NCBI RefSeq assembly: GCF_019891175.1 | Contig: NZ_CP072600.1 | Location: 4,464,001-4,528,000, forward strand | Length of the DNA stretch: 64,000 nt | Reading direction: 5' to 3' | From: Leptothermofonsia sichuanensis E412 | GTDB lineage: Bacteria > Cyanobacteriota > Cyanobacteriia > Leptolyngbyales > Leptolyngbyaceae | Part shown: positions 35,098 through 43,510 of the stretch, in pieces | How the letters are laid out: the number at the start of each line of letters is the position of its first letter | Numbering within the stretch: the first letter of the stretch is position 1 | Made by a program: the position numbers and the translations under genes | Notes under the pieces: model-generated | What the model was told of the DNA's origin: nothing | The model's database searches: none | What the model saw: only the letters and a program-made list of their open reading frames with translations

Positions 35098-36208
35098 ATT
35101 TTACCCTCTAGATAAAGTAGAAATGAGGTAGACCGTTGAGTGTTGAGCACGGTGCCTCCCAATGATCCAACTGAGCTTTAGTGCCGAAGAGATTGAGCAA
35201 CTACATTACGAACGCTTTCACCATCCACATCCGCGTGTGCAACAAAAAATGGAAGCGTTGTATCTCAAAAGTCAAGGATACTCGCATCAGGAAATTACCC
35301 GGTTGCTTCGGGTGACAAAACCAACGTTGTTGAGCTATCTGCGAGATTATGAAACTGGGGGGATCGGCAATCTCAAAGAATTGACCTTTTATCGACCCCA
35401 GAGTGAACTGAAACAACATCAACAGACTTTGGAAGCATACTTCCGGGCAAATCCTCCAAAGACCCTAGCGCAGGCTTGCGCCAAGATCGAAGAACTGACT
35501 GGTATTGTCCGTAGTCGGGAGCAAGTGAGGGTGTTTCTCAAATCGATGGGGATGCGTTGTCGGCGAGTGGGGATGTTGCCCGCCAAAGCTGATGTAGAAG
35601 CGCAGGAGGAGTTCGTCAAAAAAAACTAGACCCACGACTGCAAGAGGCAAAAGCAGGTCAGAGAGCCGTCTTCTTTGTCGATGCTGCCCATTTTGTTCTG
35701 GGGGCCTACTTAGGGTTTTTGTGGTGCTTTGAACGCTTGTTTATCAAGTCGGGGGCAGGAAGGCAACGGTTCAATGTCTTAGGGGCCCTCAACGCCGTGA
35801 CTCATGCGTTAATCACCGTCACCAATGAGACTTATATCAACGCTCAAAGTGTCTGTGAATTACTGCACAAACTGGCAGCTCTGGGATTAGACATTCCGAT
35901 TACGCTTGTGTTGGATAACGCTCGGTATCAGAAGTGTGCGATTGTGATGGAGTTGGCTCAATCATTGAACATTGAGTTGTTGTATCTAACGGTCTATTCT
36001 CCCAATCTCAACTTGATTGAGCGCTTGTGGAAGTTTGTCAAGAAGCAATGCTTATATTCGATTTATTATGCTGACTTCTCTGCATTTAAGGAGGCGATTA
36101 CTGCTTGTCTCAACCAGTGTCATACGACGTATAAACCTGAGTTAGATTCACTGTTAACCTTGCGTTTTCAGTCCTTTAAACAAGTAAAAACTATACCCTG
36201 ACAAGGTA
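35080..36208 (+). mobile_element. IS630-type element A, copy 3
   Basis: 1129 bases, flanked by TA at 35078-35079 and 36209-36210, with ends identical to copy 1. It sits at a deletion joint between kdpA and kdpC. Confidence 0.92.
35162..36201 (+). CDS. IS630-type transposase (copy 3), -1 frameshift at A8
   Basis: Same layout as copy 1: HTH frame 35162-35629, A8 slippery run, catalytic frame to 36201. In the catalytic frame the one residue that differs from copies 1 and 2 is Ile for Val in KCAIVMEL (GTT to ATT at 35941). All DDE residues are kept, so this copy should be functional. Confidence 0.88.
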
Positions 36209-36480
36209 TAGTGCGCGTCAAAGGAGAGGCTAAACGTCTTCAAGAGGCAGGCATCCAACCGACAGGTGACTTACTTTACACTTCTGGTTCCGGTCTTGAT
36301 CCGCACATTAGTCCAGCATCAGCCCAGGCTCAAATTAACCGAATTGCTGAAGTGAGATCGCTCCCGCCGGAGCAACTCCAAAGGCTGATTGCTCAACATA
36401 CCCAAGGAAGATTTTTAGGGATTTTTGGTGAACCAAGCGTCAATGTCTTGAGCCTCAATCTTGCTTTGGATCGTTTCTAG
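36209..36480 (+). pseudogene. kdpC: Potassium-transporting ATPase subunit C, 3' part
   Basis: Reading from the IS edge gives the C-terminal half of KdpC: TSGSGLDPHISPASAQAQIN, RIAEVRSLPPEQLQRLIAQH and FLGIFGEPSVNVLSLNLAL, about 88 residues of a usual 190 or so. The start and the membrane anchor are missing. KdpC stabilises the Kdp complex; this fragment has no role on its own. It is followed 12 bases later by kdpD, the normal kdp order. Confidence 0.9.
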
Positions 36481-36492
36481 ACTCTTTCAGCA

Positions 36493-37614
36493 ATGCTTCA
36501 CTCCAGCGACTTTGAATCTTCACAAACTTCTAGCCCCATTGCTAAGCCTTCTGCGCAACGTGGCAAACACAAAATATTCATTGGCATGGCTCCAGGAGTG
36601 GGCAAAACCTATCGCATGTTGGAGGAGGCACAACAACTCAAGCAAGAGGGCTTTGATGTGGTGATTGGACTACTGGAAACCCACGGACGGGAGGAAACTG
36701 CCCAAAAAGCCATCGGTTTGGAGCGAGTTCCCCTCAAGGAAATGTTCTGGCAGGGACGATCGCTCTTTGAAATGGATACCCAACGCATCATTGATCGCCA
36801 CCCCCAACTCGTCCTGATAGATGAATTGGCCCATACCAATATTCCCGGCTCGAAACATAAAAAACGCTATCAGGATGTCGAAATCATTCTAGAAGCAGGC
36901 ATCGATGTCTATTCCACTCTCAATATTCAACATCTCGAAAGCTTGAATGACCTCGTTCACAAAATCTCTGGGATAGTCGTGCGAGAGCGCGTCCCTGATC
37001 GCCTCTTGGATGATGCCGATGAAGTGGTTGTCGTCGATGTCACTCCGGAAACCCTGCAAGAGCGCTTACAAGATGGCAAAATTTATGCATCGGAAAAAGT
37101 CGATCAAGCCCTACAAAACTTCTTTAAGCGTCAAAATCTAGTCGCTCTTAGAGAACTGGCTTTACGTGAAGTAGCCAACAACATTGAAGAAAATAGTAGG
37201 AATGGTGATTTTGCTAACTACTGCACAATCCATGAACGGATCTTAGTCTGCATTTCAACCTACCCTGACTCGATTCAATTATTGAGACGGGGCGCACGCA
37301 TTGCCAGTCAGATGAATGGTCGCCTGTTTGTTCTATTTGTGTCCTCTCCCCATCAATTTCTATCTAAATCAGAGGCACTTCATATTGAAACTTGCCAGCA
37401 CCTGACCCAGGAGTTTGAGGGAGCGTTCATTCGTCAAGAATCAGATGATGTTGTTGGTTCGATAGTCCAGGTTGCCCATGCCTACCACATCACGCAAATT
37501 GTTATAGGTGAAACTCGAAGATCACGCTGGCATTTATTTTTCAGAGGTTCGATCGTTCAACAACTGATGCGATCGCTACCCAAGGTCGATCTGCACATCA
37601 TTGCTACAAGCTAG
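36493..37614 (+). CDS. kdpD: KdpD N-terminal (sensor) protein without kinase domain
   Basis: 373 residues. The KdpD domain has a Walker A motif GMAPGVGKTYRML at about residue 36, LLETHGREET, LVLIDELAHTNIPGSKHKKR (Walker B region) and DVYSTLNIQHLESLND. A universal-stress-type domain follows (about 250-373: ERILVCISTYPDSIQLLRRG, IVIGETRRSRWHLFFRGSIV). It ends before the four membrane helices and the kinase core found in E. coli KdpD. Short KdpD of this kind is normal in cyanobacteria. It senses potassium limitation or ATP. Here its operon is destroyed, so it may be a leftover or may serve another kinase. The frame is intact. Confidence 0.92.
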   Translation: MLHSSDFESSQTSSPIAKPSAQRGKHKIFIGMAPGVGKTYRMLEEAQQLKQEGFDVVIGLLETHGREETAQKAIGLERVPLKEMFWQGRSLFEMDTQRIIDRHPQLVLIDELAHTNIPGSKHKKRYQDVEIILEAGIDVYSTLNIQHLESLNDLVHKISGIVVRERVPDRLLDDADEVVVVDVTPETLQERLQDGKIYASEKVDQALQNFFKRQNLVALRELALREVANNIEENSRNGDFANYCTIHERILVCISTYPDSIQLLRRGARIASQMNGRLFVLFVSSPHQFLSKSEALHIETCQHLTQEFEGAFIRQESDDVVGSIVQVAHAYHITQIVIGETRRSRWHLFFRGSIVQQLMRSLPKVDLHIIATS

Positions 37615-37902
37615 CCTGAATTACCACTGAAATCTGCTCATTTTCGACAGCATAAGTTTCCTGTTTTGTTGACTAAAATGATTCTTATTGCATCATAAAA
37701 ATCAATGCTTTACTAATTAAGATTAAATGTAAGCTAAAGTGTATTTAACTGATTGTCTGAGTTCTCAATCCTGGTTGAATCAGTATCCTAATGCATTGTC
37801 TTAATAATTCTTAAAAATGCAATAATTTATAATTCCTGAGGAGACGCTACGCGGACGTTAGAGCAACCTTATTTCCGACCAGACAAAGTTTCAAGCTCAT
37901 GC

Positions 37903-38109
37903 TTAACGCACTTTTAAATCGCTGCCTGGCATCTTGCACTGTCCAGACCCGCACTTCTGGTGTAATCTTAATGCCTGGTTAGCAAACATAGTGCGAATGA
38001 TGTTTTGCACCTGATGAATGTGTCCGACCACGACTTTGCAATATTTCACCAGGTGACGGTACTGACAAGTCTCTGGAGCAGTCCCATACATGGGGTTAAT
38101 CGGCTCCAA
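37903..38109 (-). CDS. Doubtful small ORF downstream of an AraC gene
   Basis: 68 codons reading YGTAPETCQYRHLVKYCKVV, VGHIHQVQNIIRTMFANQAL and RLHQKCGSGQCKMPGSDLKV. The composition (His, Cys, Gln) is odd, and no family is recognised. Its 5' end overlaps the AraC gene by 14 bases. It could be the remnant of a gene. The 290 bases between kdpD and this ORF are very A/T-rich and show nothing I can name. Confidence 0.25.
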   Translation of the reverse strand: MEPINPMYGTAPETCQYRHLVKYCKVVVGHIHQVQNIIRTMFANQALRLHQKCGSGQCKMPGSDLKVR

Positions 38110-38974
38110 TCCTATATGCTTTTGGCGTTATGCCTGTAATCTGTCGAAACTGTTTGCTGAGATGACTGTGGCTGTTGAATCCACACAGCAAGGCAATGTC
38201 TGTGATTGAGAAATCGGTTTGTTTTAACAACTGCTTTGCCCGTTCAATCCGTTGCTGAATCAAGTATTGGTAAGGGGCAATCCCGATCGATTGCTTAAAC
38301 AGATGGCAAAAATGAAATCGACTCATACCAAGCAGTTTAGCCAGATCTGACAATTTAATGTCTTGATGTAGATACTCATTGATGTATTCCAGGACTTGCA
38401 GAAGTTGTCGCTCAGGTAATCCACCCTCATAGATTGAAAGCCGACGTTGGGTAGTTGTGTATTGTCTAATCAGGTGTACAGCCAGGACATTGGTCAGAGA
38501 ATCGATATAGAGCTTACTACCCAAATGCTTCTGGTTTAACTCAGCCAGAAACAACCTGCCCAGCGACTCAATGTGTGGATCGCGAATCCGAAATTCAGGC
38601 ACTAATTCAAGTTGATCAGAGTTCCCATCAATAGTTTCTCTGGCAATGCTTTGAATAAACGCAGATGTAATCCGAATTTGCAAAAAGCAATCGTCCCTAT
38701 CCCAACGGGCAAAAAAGGGAACCTGAGCCGGTGTAATGCAAAAATCACCCTTTGCGTAAAGACTTGTGTGGGTCTGGTTTCCTTGAATTTGTAATAACTG
38801 AACTGGGCGTGGAGCAAGTGACAGGCAGATTGAATGTTCATGGCTATAAGAGGTGCTTCCCTCTCCCGCAGGATGTTGGAATTTTTCGACCAGAATGTTT
38901 TCCCAACCCTGATTTCGACTTGACAAAATAGGGGAGTGGCTACACTCAATTGGACGATCGATACGAGTCTTCAT
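38096..38974 (-). CDS. AraC-family transcriptional regulator
   Basis: 292 residues from the ATG at 38974 (MKTRIDRP); an upstream in-frame start at 38992 exists. The N-terminal 180 residues are a cupin-like sensing domain (YSHEHSICLSLAPRPVQLLQ, CITPAQVPFFARWD). The C-terminal 100 hold the two HTH motifs of AraC proteins: IKLSDLAKLLGMSRFHFCHL with FKQSIGIAPYQYLIQQRIER, and ITDIALLCGFNSHSHLSKQF with RQITGITPKAYR. It is divergent from the azoreductase remnant about 440 bases away, its likely former target; that link is inferred. Confidence 0.9.
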   Translation of the reverse strand: MKTRIDRPIECSHSPILSSRNQGWENILVEKFQHPAGEGSTSYSHEHSICLSLAPRPVQLLQIQGNQTHTSLYAKGDFCITPAQVPFFARWDRDDCFLQIRITSAFIQSIARETIDGNSDQLELVPEFRIRDPHIESLGRLFLAELNQKHLGSKLYIDSLTNVLAVHLIRQYTTTQRRLSIYEGGLPERQLLQVLEYINEYLHQDIKLSDLAKLLGMSRFHFCHLFKQSIGIAPYQYLIQQRIERAKQLLKQTDFSITDIALLCGFNSHSHLSKQFRQITGITPKAYRIGAD

Positions 38975-39002
38975 GATGCAAATCCAATTCATCCAGTACA
39001 GG

Positions 39003-39246
39003 TTACCGAAAATAACCGGCTAGTTTTAGTTTGAACCACAAAGACACAAAGCGCACTAAGGATCGTGGATTCAATCAACCGAAAAACTCAGGGTTTACCA
39101 CAGAAACACAGAGGGCAGAGAGGAATGGCTCTGTGTTCTCCGTGCCTCTGTGGTGAAGTTTCAGGTTATAAAACCCTCGTTCCTAAGAAACTTTATGTCC
39201 CTTCCTGCCTTTGTGGTGAAAAACTTCCGCCGCAATGCACTAGTTT
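39003..39246. repeat. Nested repeat: R6 interrupted by R1
   Basis: Outer halves TTACCGAAAATAACCGGCTAG, GAACCACAAAGACACAAAG, GCGCACTAAG and, after the break, GAAACTTTATGTCCC, CTTTGTGGTGAAAAACTT, CCGCAATGCACTAGT. The inner sequence 39061-39184 is repeat R1 (GTGGATTCAATCAACCG...CCACAGAAACACAGAGGGCA...). The break point is the same as at 22829, where R5 is the insert. The remaining bases to 39411 hold no gene that I can see. Confidence 0.8.
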
Positions 39247-39411
39247 AGATCTTATAGCAATCCCCAATCAATTGGGGAAGTGAGCGCCCTGTGTGTGGGC
39301 GTAATCAGGTGCCTGAAAATTGACCGCAAGATTTTGATAATTTCCCAATATACAGATAGTTGGATATGAATCCTTTGCCTAAGCTGAAGAAGTCCATCAT
39401 CAGGCAGCAGT

Positions 39412-39688
39412 ATGGCACACCTATTACACATCGATTCAAGTCCGCGTGATCAGCGATCGCGTTCCCGCAAGTTCACCAGAGAATTTGTTGCAGCCTGGAA
39501 GCAAACTCATCCAGCGGCGCTATGAAAAACTGAATTACCAGGACCCTTACTTACAAACGATCTTTGGATTTCTTGGCATCACCGACATCAATTTTGTTCA
39601 TGTTGAGAATGATGAATTGGGAGGCACTGGACTGGTGGAATCAATTGCCAGTGCCCACGCCCAGATTAACCAGCTTGTATCTATTTAG
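39412..39688 (+). pseudogene. FMN-dependent NADH azoreductase, internally deleted
   Basis: The ATG at 39412 opens the azoreductase N-terminus (MAHLLHIDSSPRDQRSRSRK, FTREFVAAWKQTHPA), which stops at TGA after about 35 codons. In another frame, directly following, is the C-terminus: YEKLNYQDPYLQTIFGFLGI, TDINFVHVENDELGG, SIASAHAQINQLVSI. About 110-120 codons from the middle are missing, including the flavin- and substrate-binding centre. The intact enzyme (AzoR/AcpD type) reduces azo compounds and quinones with NADH. Confidence 0.85.
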
Positions 39689-39753
39689 AGGTCGTTAAGA
39701 AATAACTTCACATCTTCTTGGAAGAAAGCTGGAGCGTCGCAACCAGAGGATTT

Positions 39754-42366
39754 CTAAACGACCTTCCACCCCACATCAATGATTCCAGGTACCCACCAAC
39801 TTGAGGGGGGATACCGAACTTCGAACGCTCCTGCTCCTGGGAAACCAGAAACACCGTCATTGGCACGCCACCACAGAAGCCAGCCAACCACCACCTGACC
39901 ATTATTGTTCATAAGATATTTCGTGGCTTTCTGAGAACCAGCAGCAACATATTCCTGAGCCTGCTTTTGATAAGTCAGATCTTTCAGATTATAGGCCCTA
40001 CCATCATTTCTACTGGTATGTGCTGGCAATGTCTGTGCTGTTTCAGGCGCATCCCATAATGCCGCAAGCCATCTTGCAAATTTATCGGCATCCCGTGTTT
40101 CATCTGGAATCATAACCTCTGCTTTTATGAGAACTCCCGGTTTGATTCTGATCAGAAGGCTGCCTGTAACCTGTAAGTCTCCACCAATACTAACTTTGCC
40201 GGTTGTGCCGTCAATTGCCAGCCGCCCGCCTGGAACACCGGGAGCATCAAATTGAACCGTTCCTGGTGCAACGCTTAAAACCGTATCCGATCCATAATTT
40301 GTTGCTGCTCCCAGACGAGAACTTCCGTTGATTGTAACTTTTCCAGTTCCTTTTGGTTTCAAACTCAAGTCTTGATTGGGATTGCTACCTGTGGCATAGA
40401 TGGTGTTGTAGCCAAACCCGATACCTTGCGTCCCATTGCTATGGCGAAATTCAATTCCGCCACTGTCCGGGCCAAAATCACCCGTAATATATAATCCTTT
40501 CACTGCTGTAGAGTGGTTGGCAGGATTTGTGCGAGTCACAGATTGAATATCGAGGCTGGTCACTGTCAGTCTTTGCGCCTCAAAATCCTGGGTTAATGAG
40601 CCTGCTTTATTCGCCTTATTACTCAGGGCTTGATTGATCCCATCCAGAGCCGATTGATCAACCTTATGACTCAGAGTTTGATTGATCCCATCCAGAGCCG
40701 ATTGATCAACCTTACTGACCAAGCTGTGGCTGAGGCTATCCAGATCTGACCTGTTGGCTTTATTATTCAAAGTTTGATTGATTCCATCCAACGCTGATTG
40801 GTCAGCCTTATGACTCAGAGCTTGACTGACTGCATCCAGATCTGATCGATTAGCCTTATTATTGAGAGCTTGATTAATGGTGTCCAACGCTGATTGGTCA
40901 ACCTTATGACTCAGGGCTTGATTGACTGCATCCAGATCTGATCGATTAGCCTTATTATTGAGAGCTTGATTAACCGTGTCCAACGCTGATTGGTCAACCT
41001 TATGACTCAAAGCTTGACTGACTGTCTCTAAAGCTGATTGGTCAGCTTTACCTCTCAAAGAGGTAGCAACATCAAGACTATCAGGGCTGCTGCCAATGGT
41101 GAGACTGCCTGTCACGGTCAGATTCCCGATGACATTAACCTTTTCAGCTTCCAACTGTTTCGTTGTGATAACTCCCGGAAATGCAACCTTACGGGCAATT
41201 TCCCTGTATTCAGTCGTTATTTTTGCATTCCCTCCCTGATAGGGCATCAGTACCTCTTTCATGCCGTACTGTTGACCCCTGATAAATAATAGGGCGTAGG
41301 GTATGCGCGTAAAGACTGACTGGATCGAACCCAGGGTAAAGGCAAGAGTAGCGCCTACCGATCGCAGCAATGTCTCAGCCGTCCCCCCTGGAGGAACAGG
41401 GCTGATTGCATCGTTGCTGGTGACCGCGATCGCATCACCCTCAACAGCCGTATCCGCAATCCAGGTGGCCCAGGTGTTCCAATCATCCGGTTGAATGTGA
41501 ACATCATACCGCTGGCTATTTCTGACGGTTCCATCGGGTTTTATGATTACCGTATTCAATCCCCTCTGTCTCAAGGCATCTGTGATTACAGATATCCCGT
41601 CAATCTTGATATCATTAGTCAGTCCTTCACTTGAACCCGAAGCGGCTCCCTGCAAATCGAGGCGGAAGTCCTGAGGTTTTGTGATTCTTAAATCAGCAAT
41701 GGTTGCCGAGCCAGCCACGGAAAGATTGCCTGTAACGCTCAAGCTACCTGTAAAAGCAGCTGTTTCTAATGGACCTTCATCTGGTGCTTGAAAACCCGGC
41801 GCTTGAAAATGCGCCAGATAACTGAGAGAGAGCCGACCACCCGGACTGGGTAACTTCAATCCCGACAATTGCCGGGGGCTGAGGTCTACCAGCGTGACCT
41901 CCCGATCAGAGAGCGTCAGTTTCGCCAGAGTGATAGCCCCTGCTGGCGTGGAGCGGTCAAAGATAATCACAGGTTCTTCCCGGCGGGGAGGACGATTGAA
42001 GGGGCCAGTCTCATCTATTTCCTGATCTGTGGTCGGCGGCTCCTCACTGCGCCACAGGATTGATAGGGTGCCAGACTGGAGAAGTTGAGATCCAAGATCG
42101 AAGGCTTGTTTATCCTGCTTTAGCACAATCAGATGTCCCTGACTATCGATCGCGGTTCCTGCTGAAATCCTGACCTGCCTCTGCCCGGGTACGGGGATCA
42201 CTTCCAGACCCTCAATAATGCCTGTAATATAAAGGCACTGGCGATAGTACCGCTGGCGAGTATCCAGGTAGGTATACAACTCTTCAACATCGGTTTCCCT
42301 CATGTACAGCCCTGGAAAATAGTTTGGGCGGTCTAGAGGAATGGAATCAAAAGCATGGGGTGCCAT
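39754..42366 (-). CDS. Fibre-like protein of the eCIS locus, with ILEI/FAM3-like domain
   Basis: 870 residues from the ATG at 42366, chosen because AGGATCC stands 11 bases upstream; the frame extends to 42573 but that part is Cys/Trp-rich and unlike a start. Residues 1-170 resemble the N-terminal module of phage-tail or fibre attachment proteins (YTYLDTRQRYYRQCLYITGI, GTAIDSQGHLIVL). Around 248-370 there is a domain like interleukin-like EMT inducers (FAM3/ILEI): LTNDIKIDGISVITDALRQR, GLNTVIIKPDGTV, ALLFIRGQQYGMKEV. Residues 430-592 are about ten 15-residue units with NQALSHKVDQSALD, probably a trimeric coiled coil. The C-terminal 275 residues contain beta-rich tail-fibre-like stretches. It is divergent from the sheath operon and is the best candidate for the host-binding fibre. 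Confidence 0.72.
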   Translation of the reverse strand: MAPHAFDSIPLDRPNYFPGLYMRETDVEELYTYLDTRQRYYRQCLYITGIIEGLEVIPVPGQRQVRISAGTAIDSQGHLIVLKQDKQAFDLGSQLLQSGTLSILWRSEEPPTTDQEIDETGPFNRPPRREEPVIIFDRSTPAGAITLAKLTLSDREVTLVDLSPRQLSGLKLPSPGGRLSLSYLAHFQAPGFQAPDEGPLETAAFTGSLSVTGNLSVAGSATIADLRITKPQDFRLDLQGAASGSSEGLTNDIKIDGISVITDALRQRGLNTVIIKPDGTVRNSQRYDVHIQPDDWNTWATWIADTAVEGDAIAVTSNDAISPVPPGGTAETLLRSVGATLAFTLGSIQSVFTRIPYALLFIRGQQYGMKEVLMPYQGGNAKITTEYREIARKVAFPGVITTKQLEAEKVNVIGNLTVTGSLTIGSSPDSLDVATSLRGKADQSALETVSQALSHKVDQSALDTVNQALNNKANRSDLDAVNQALSHKVDQSALDTINQALNNKANRSDLDAVSQALSHKADQSALDGINQTLNNKANRSDLDSLSHSLVSKVDQSALDGINQTLSHKVDQSALDGINQALSNKANKAGSLTQDFEAQRLTVTSLDIQSVTRTNPANHSTAVKGLYITGDFGPDSGGIEFRHSNGTQGIGFGYNTIYATGSNPNQDLSLKPKGTGKVTINGSSRLGAATNYGSDTVLSVAPGTVQFDAPGVPGGRLAIDGTTGKVSIGGDLQVTGSLLIRIKPGVLIKAEVMIPDETRDADKFARWLAALWDAPETAQTLPAHTSRNDGRAYNLKDLTYQKQAQEYVAAGSQKATKYLMNNNGQVVVGWLLWWRANDGVSGFPGAGAFEVRYPPSSWWVPGIIDVGWKVV
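40600..41065 (-). repeat. Tandem 45- and 90-base repeats in the fibre gene
   Basis: The DNA encoding the NQAL..KxDQSALD units consists of closely similar 45-base units arranged as near-identical 90-base pairs (CTCAGGGCTTGATTGACTGC, CATCCAGATCTGATCGATTA, GCCTTATTATTGAGAGCTTG). Copy number could change by recombination. Confidence 0.85.
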
Positions 42367-42542
42367 AAGGTCAGGATCCTGAGTTGAGCAGCAGCAAGTG
42401 CGAAGGCAGGCTTGATCCATCCTGCGAAATAAGCCGTAAATTCTTATTTGTACACTTTTGTACACTGCATTGGCGCAGTCTACGTCATTACTGTTATTTG
42501 CCTCATCATATAGATGCTCCATCCAAAATAGATAGTCCATCC

Positions 42543-42570
42543 AATACGTAAAGTTTAATACGTAAAGTTT
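42543..42570. repeat. 14-base tandem duplication upstream of the fibre gene
   Basis: AATACGTAAAGTTT twice in direct succession. The surrounding 42367-42882 region between the divergent fibre gene and the eCIS operon shows no other gene and must contain both promoters. Confidence 0.85.
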
Positions 42571-42882
42571 CATTAAGGTTTTTGGTGTTTTCTAACCTTA
42601 ATTTAAGGATGGTTGCTGCCTCGTTTAAGAATAATTGCTACCTTGACCCAAAAAACTGCCTCAACAGAGTTTTTTAGATTATTGTGTTAGTGGTCAATTT
42701 GTCGATTTTGCATCCAGATTGAGGCCATATAAATTTGAGTCTATACAAAGCTCTTCACACAAAGCCGTTCACACTCACTACGGATGTGAGACGGCTACCG
42801 ATCTGGTTGGTCATATCCAGTTAGTCGTTCAGGTTTCTGATTCAGTTCTGCTCCTTACAAACCCCAGCATAGGAAAGTGCCC

Positions 42883-43359
42883 ATGACTGCTCTTAAGTTC
42901 TCGGCGGGTATCCAGGTTGCTCCTGGTGGTCCGGCAATGAGTTTGGCAACGGCGATCGAGATTGAGGCATACACCAAGATTGAATTTGTACTAACGGATA
43001 CAGCACCTGCCAATACCAAGACATTAAACCTTGGGGTGCTGGGTGATACGCTCAAGGTTGTCGTGATCAAATCCGACCTCAACGACTTTGATGTTGACTA
43101 TAAGCCCGCACTCACCTACACAGCAGGTAAAGGCTTTTCTCTGGACGCTCCCCATATCTATCTGGGAGCAGGGTTTGTGCAATCTTTGGCTGGGGCTGGC
43201 ATTGACTTTACAAATGTCACCTTTACGTTCACGCCCTTAACTTCAGCTCAGATCAAGAAAGCTCAGGATGAGAAGAAGACTGTGAAGGATGTCAAGAGCG
43301 CGAAAGTGGAAATTTTAGTTGGCGGTCCAACAGTTGAACCGGCTAAACCACCTCAATAA
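42883..43359 (+). CDS. Small eCIS-associated protein of unknown function
   Basis: 158 residues from the ATG at 42883 (AGGAAAG six bases upstream). It looks beta-rich (IEIEAYTKIEFVLTD, LNLGVLGDTLKVVVIKSD, APHIYLGAGFVQSLAGAG, VTFTFTPLTSAQIKKAQ), ending in a Lys-rich then Pro-rich tail. No signal peptide or membrane segment is seen. I do not recognise the family. Its place just before the sheath gene suggests a part of, or cargo for, the injection system; this is inference from position only. Confidence 0.7.
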   Translation: MTALKFSAGIQVAPGGPAMSLATAIEIEAYTKIEFVLTDTAPANTKTLNLGVLGDTLKVVVIKSDLNDFDVDYKPALTYTAGKGFSLDAPHIYLGAGFVQSLAGAGIDFTNVTFTFTPLTSAQIKKAQDEKKTVKDVKSAKVEILVGGPTVEPAKPPQ

Positions 43360-43368
43360 GAATAACAG

Positions 43369-43448
43369 TCGATCCGAAAAGCCCCAATTGTGAAAGTCCC
43401 AATTGTCAAAGCCCCAATCCGGACCAGGGACGTGTTCGGATAGGGTTT
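43369..43448. repeat. Interspersed repeat R5, copy 2
   Basis: GATCCGAAAAGCCCC and, reversed, ACCCTATCCGAACACG at the other end, related to 22829-22893 and 62949-63014. It lies between the 158-residue protein and the sheath gene. Confidence 0.6.
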
Positions 43449-43510
43449 AAGCCGTCATTGTGCCCCTGACATTTTTTTGCTTAATTGCTTAATTCAGCAG
43501 AGGAGATTTT

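Noticed and set aside
39708-42573. Fibre gene starting at 42573
   Set aside because: The first 69 codons are rich in Trp, Tyr and Cys, unlike the rest, and overlap a 14-base tandem duplication; the ATG at 42366 has a ribosome site and a phage-tail-like N-terminus.
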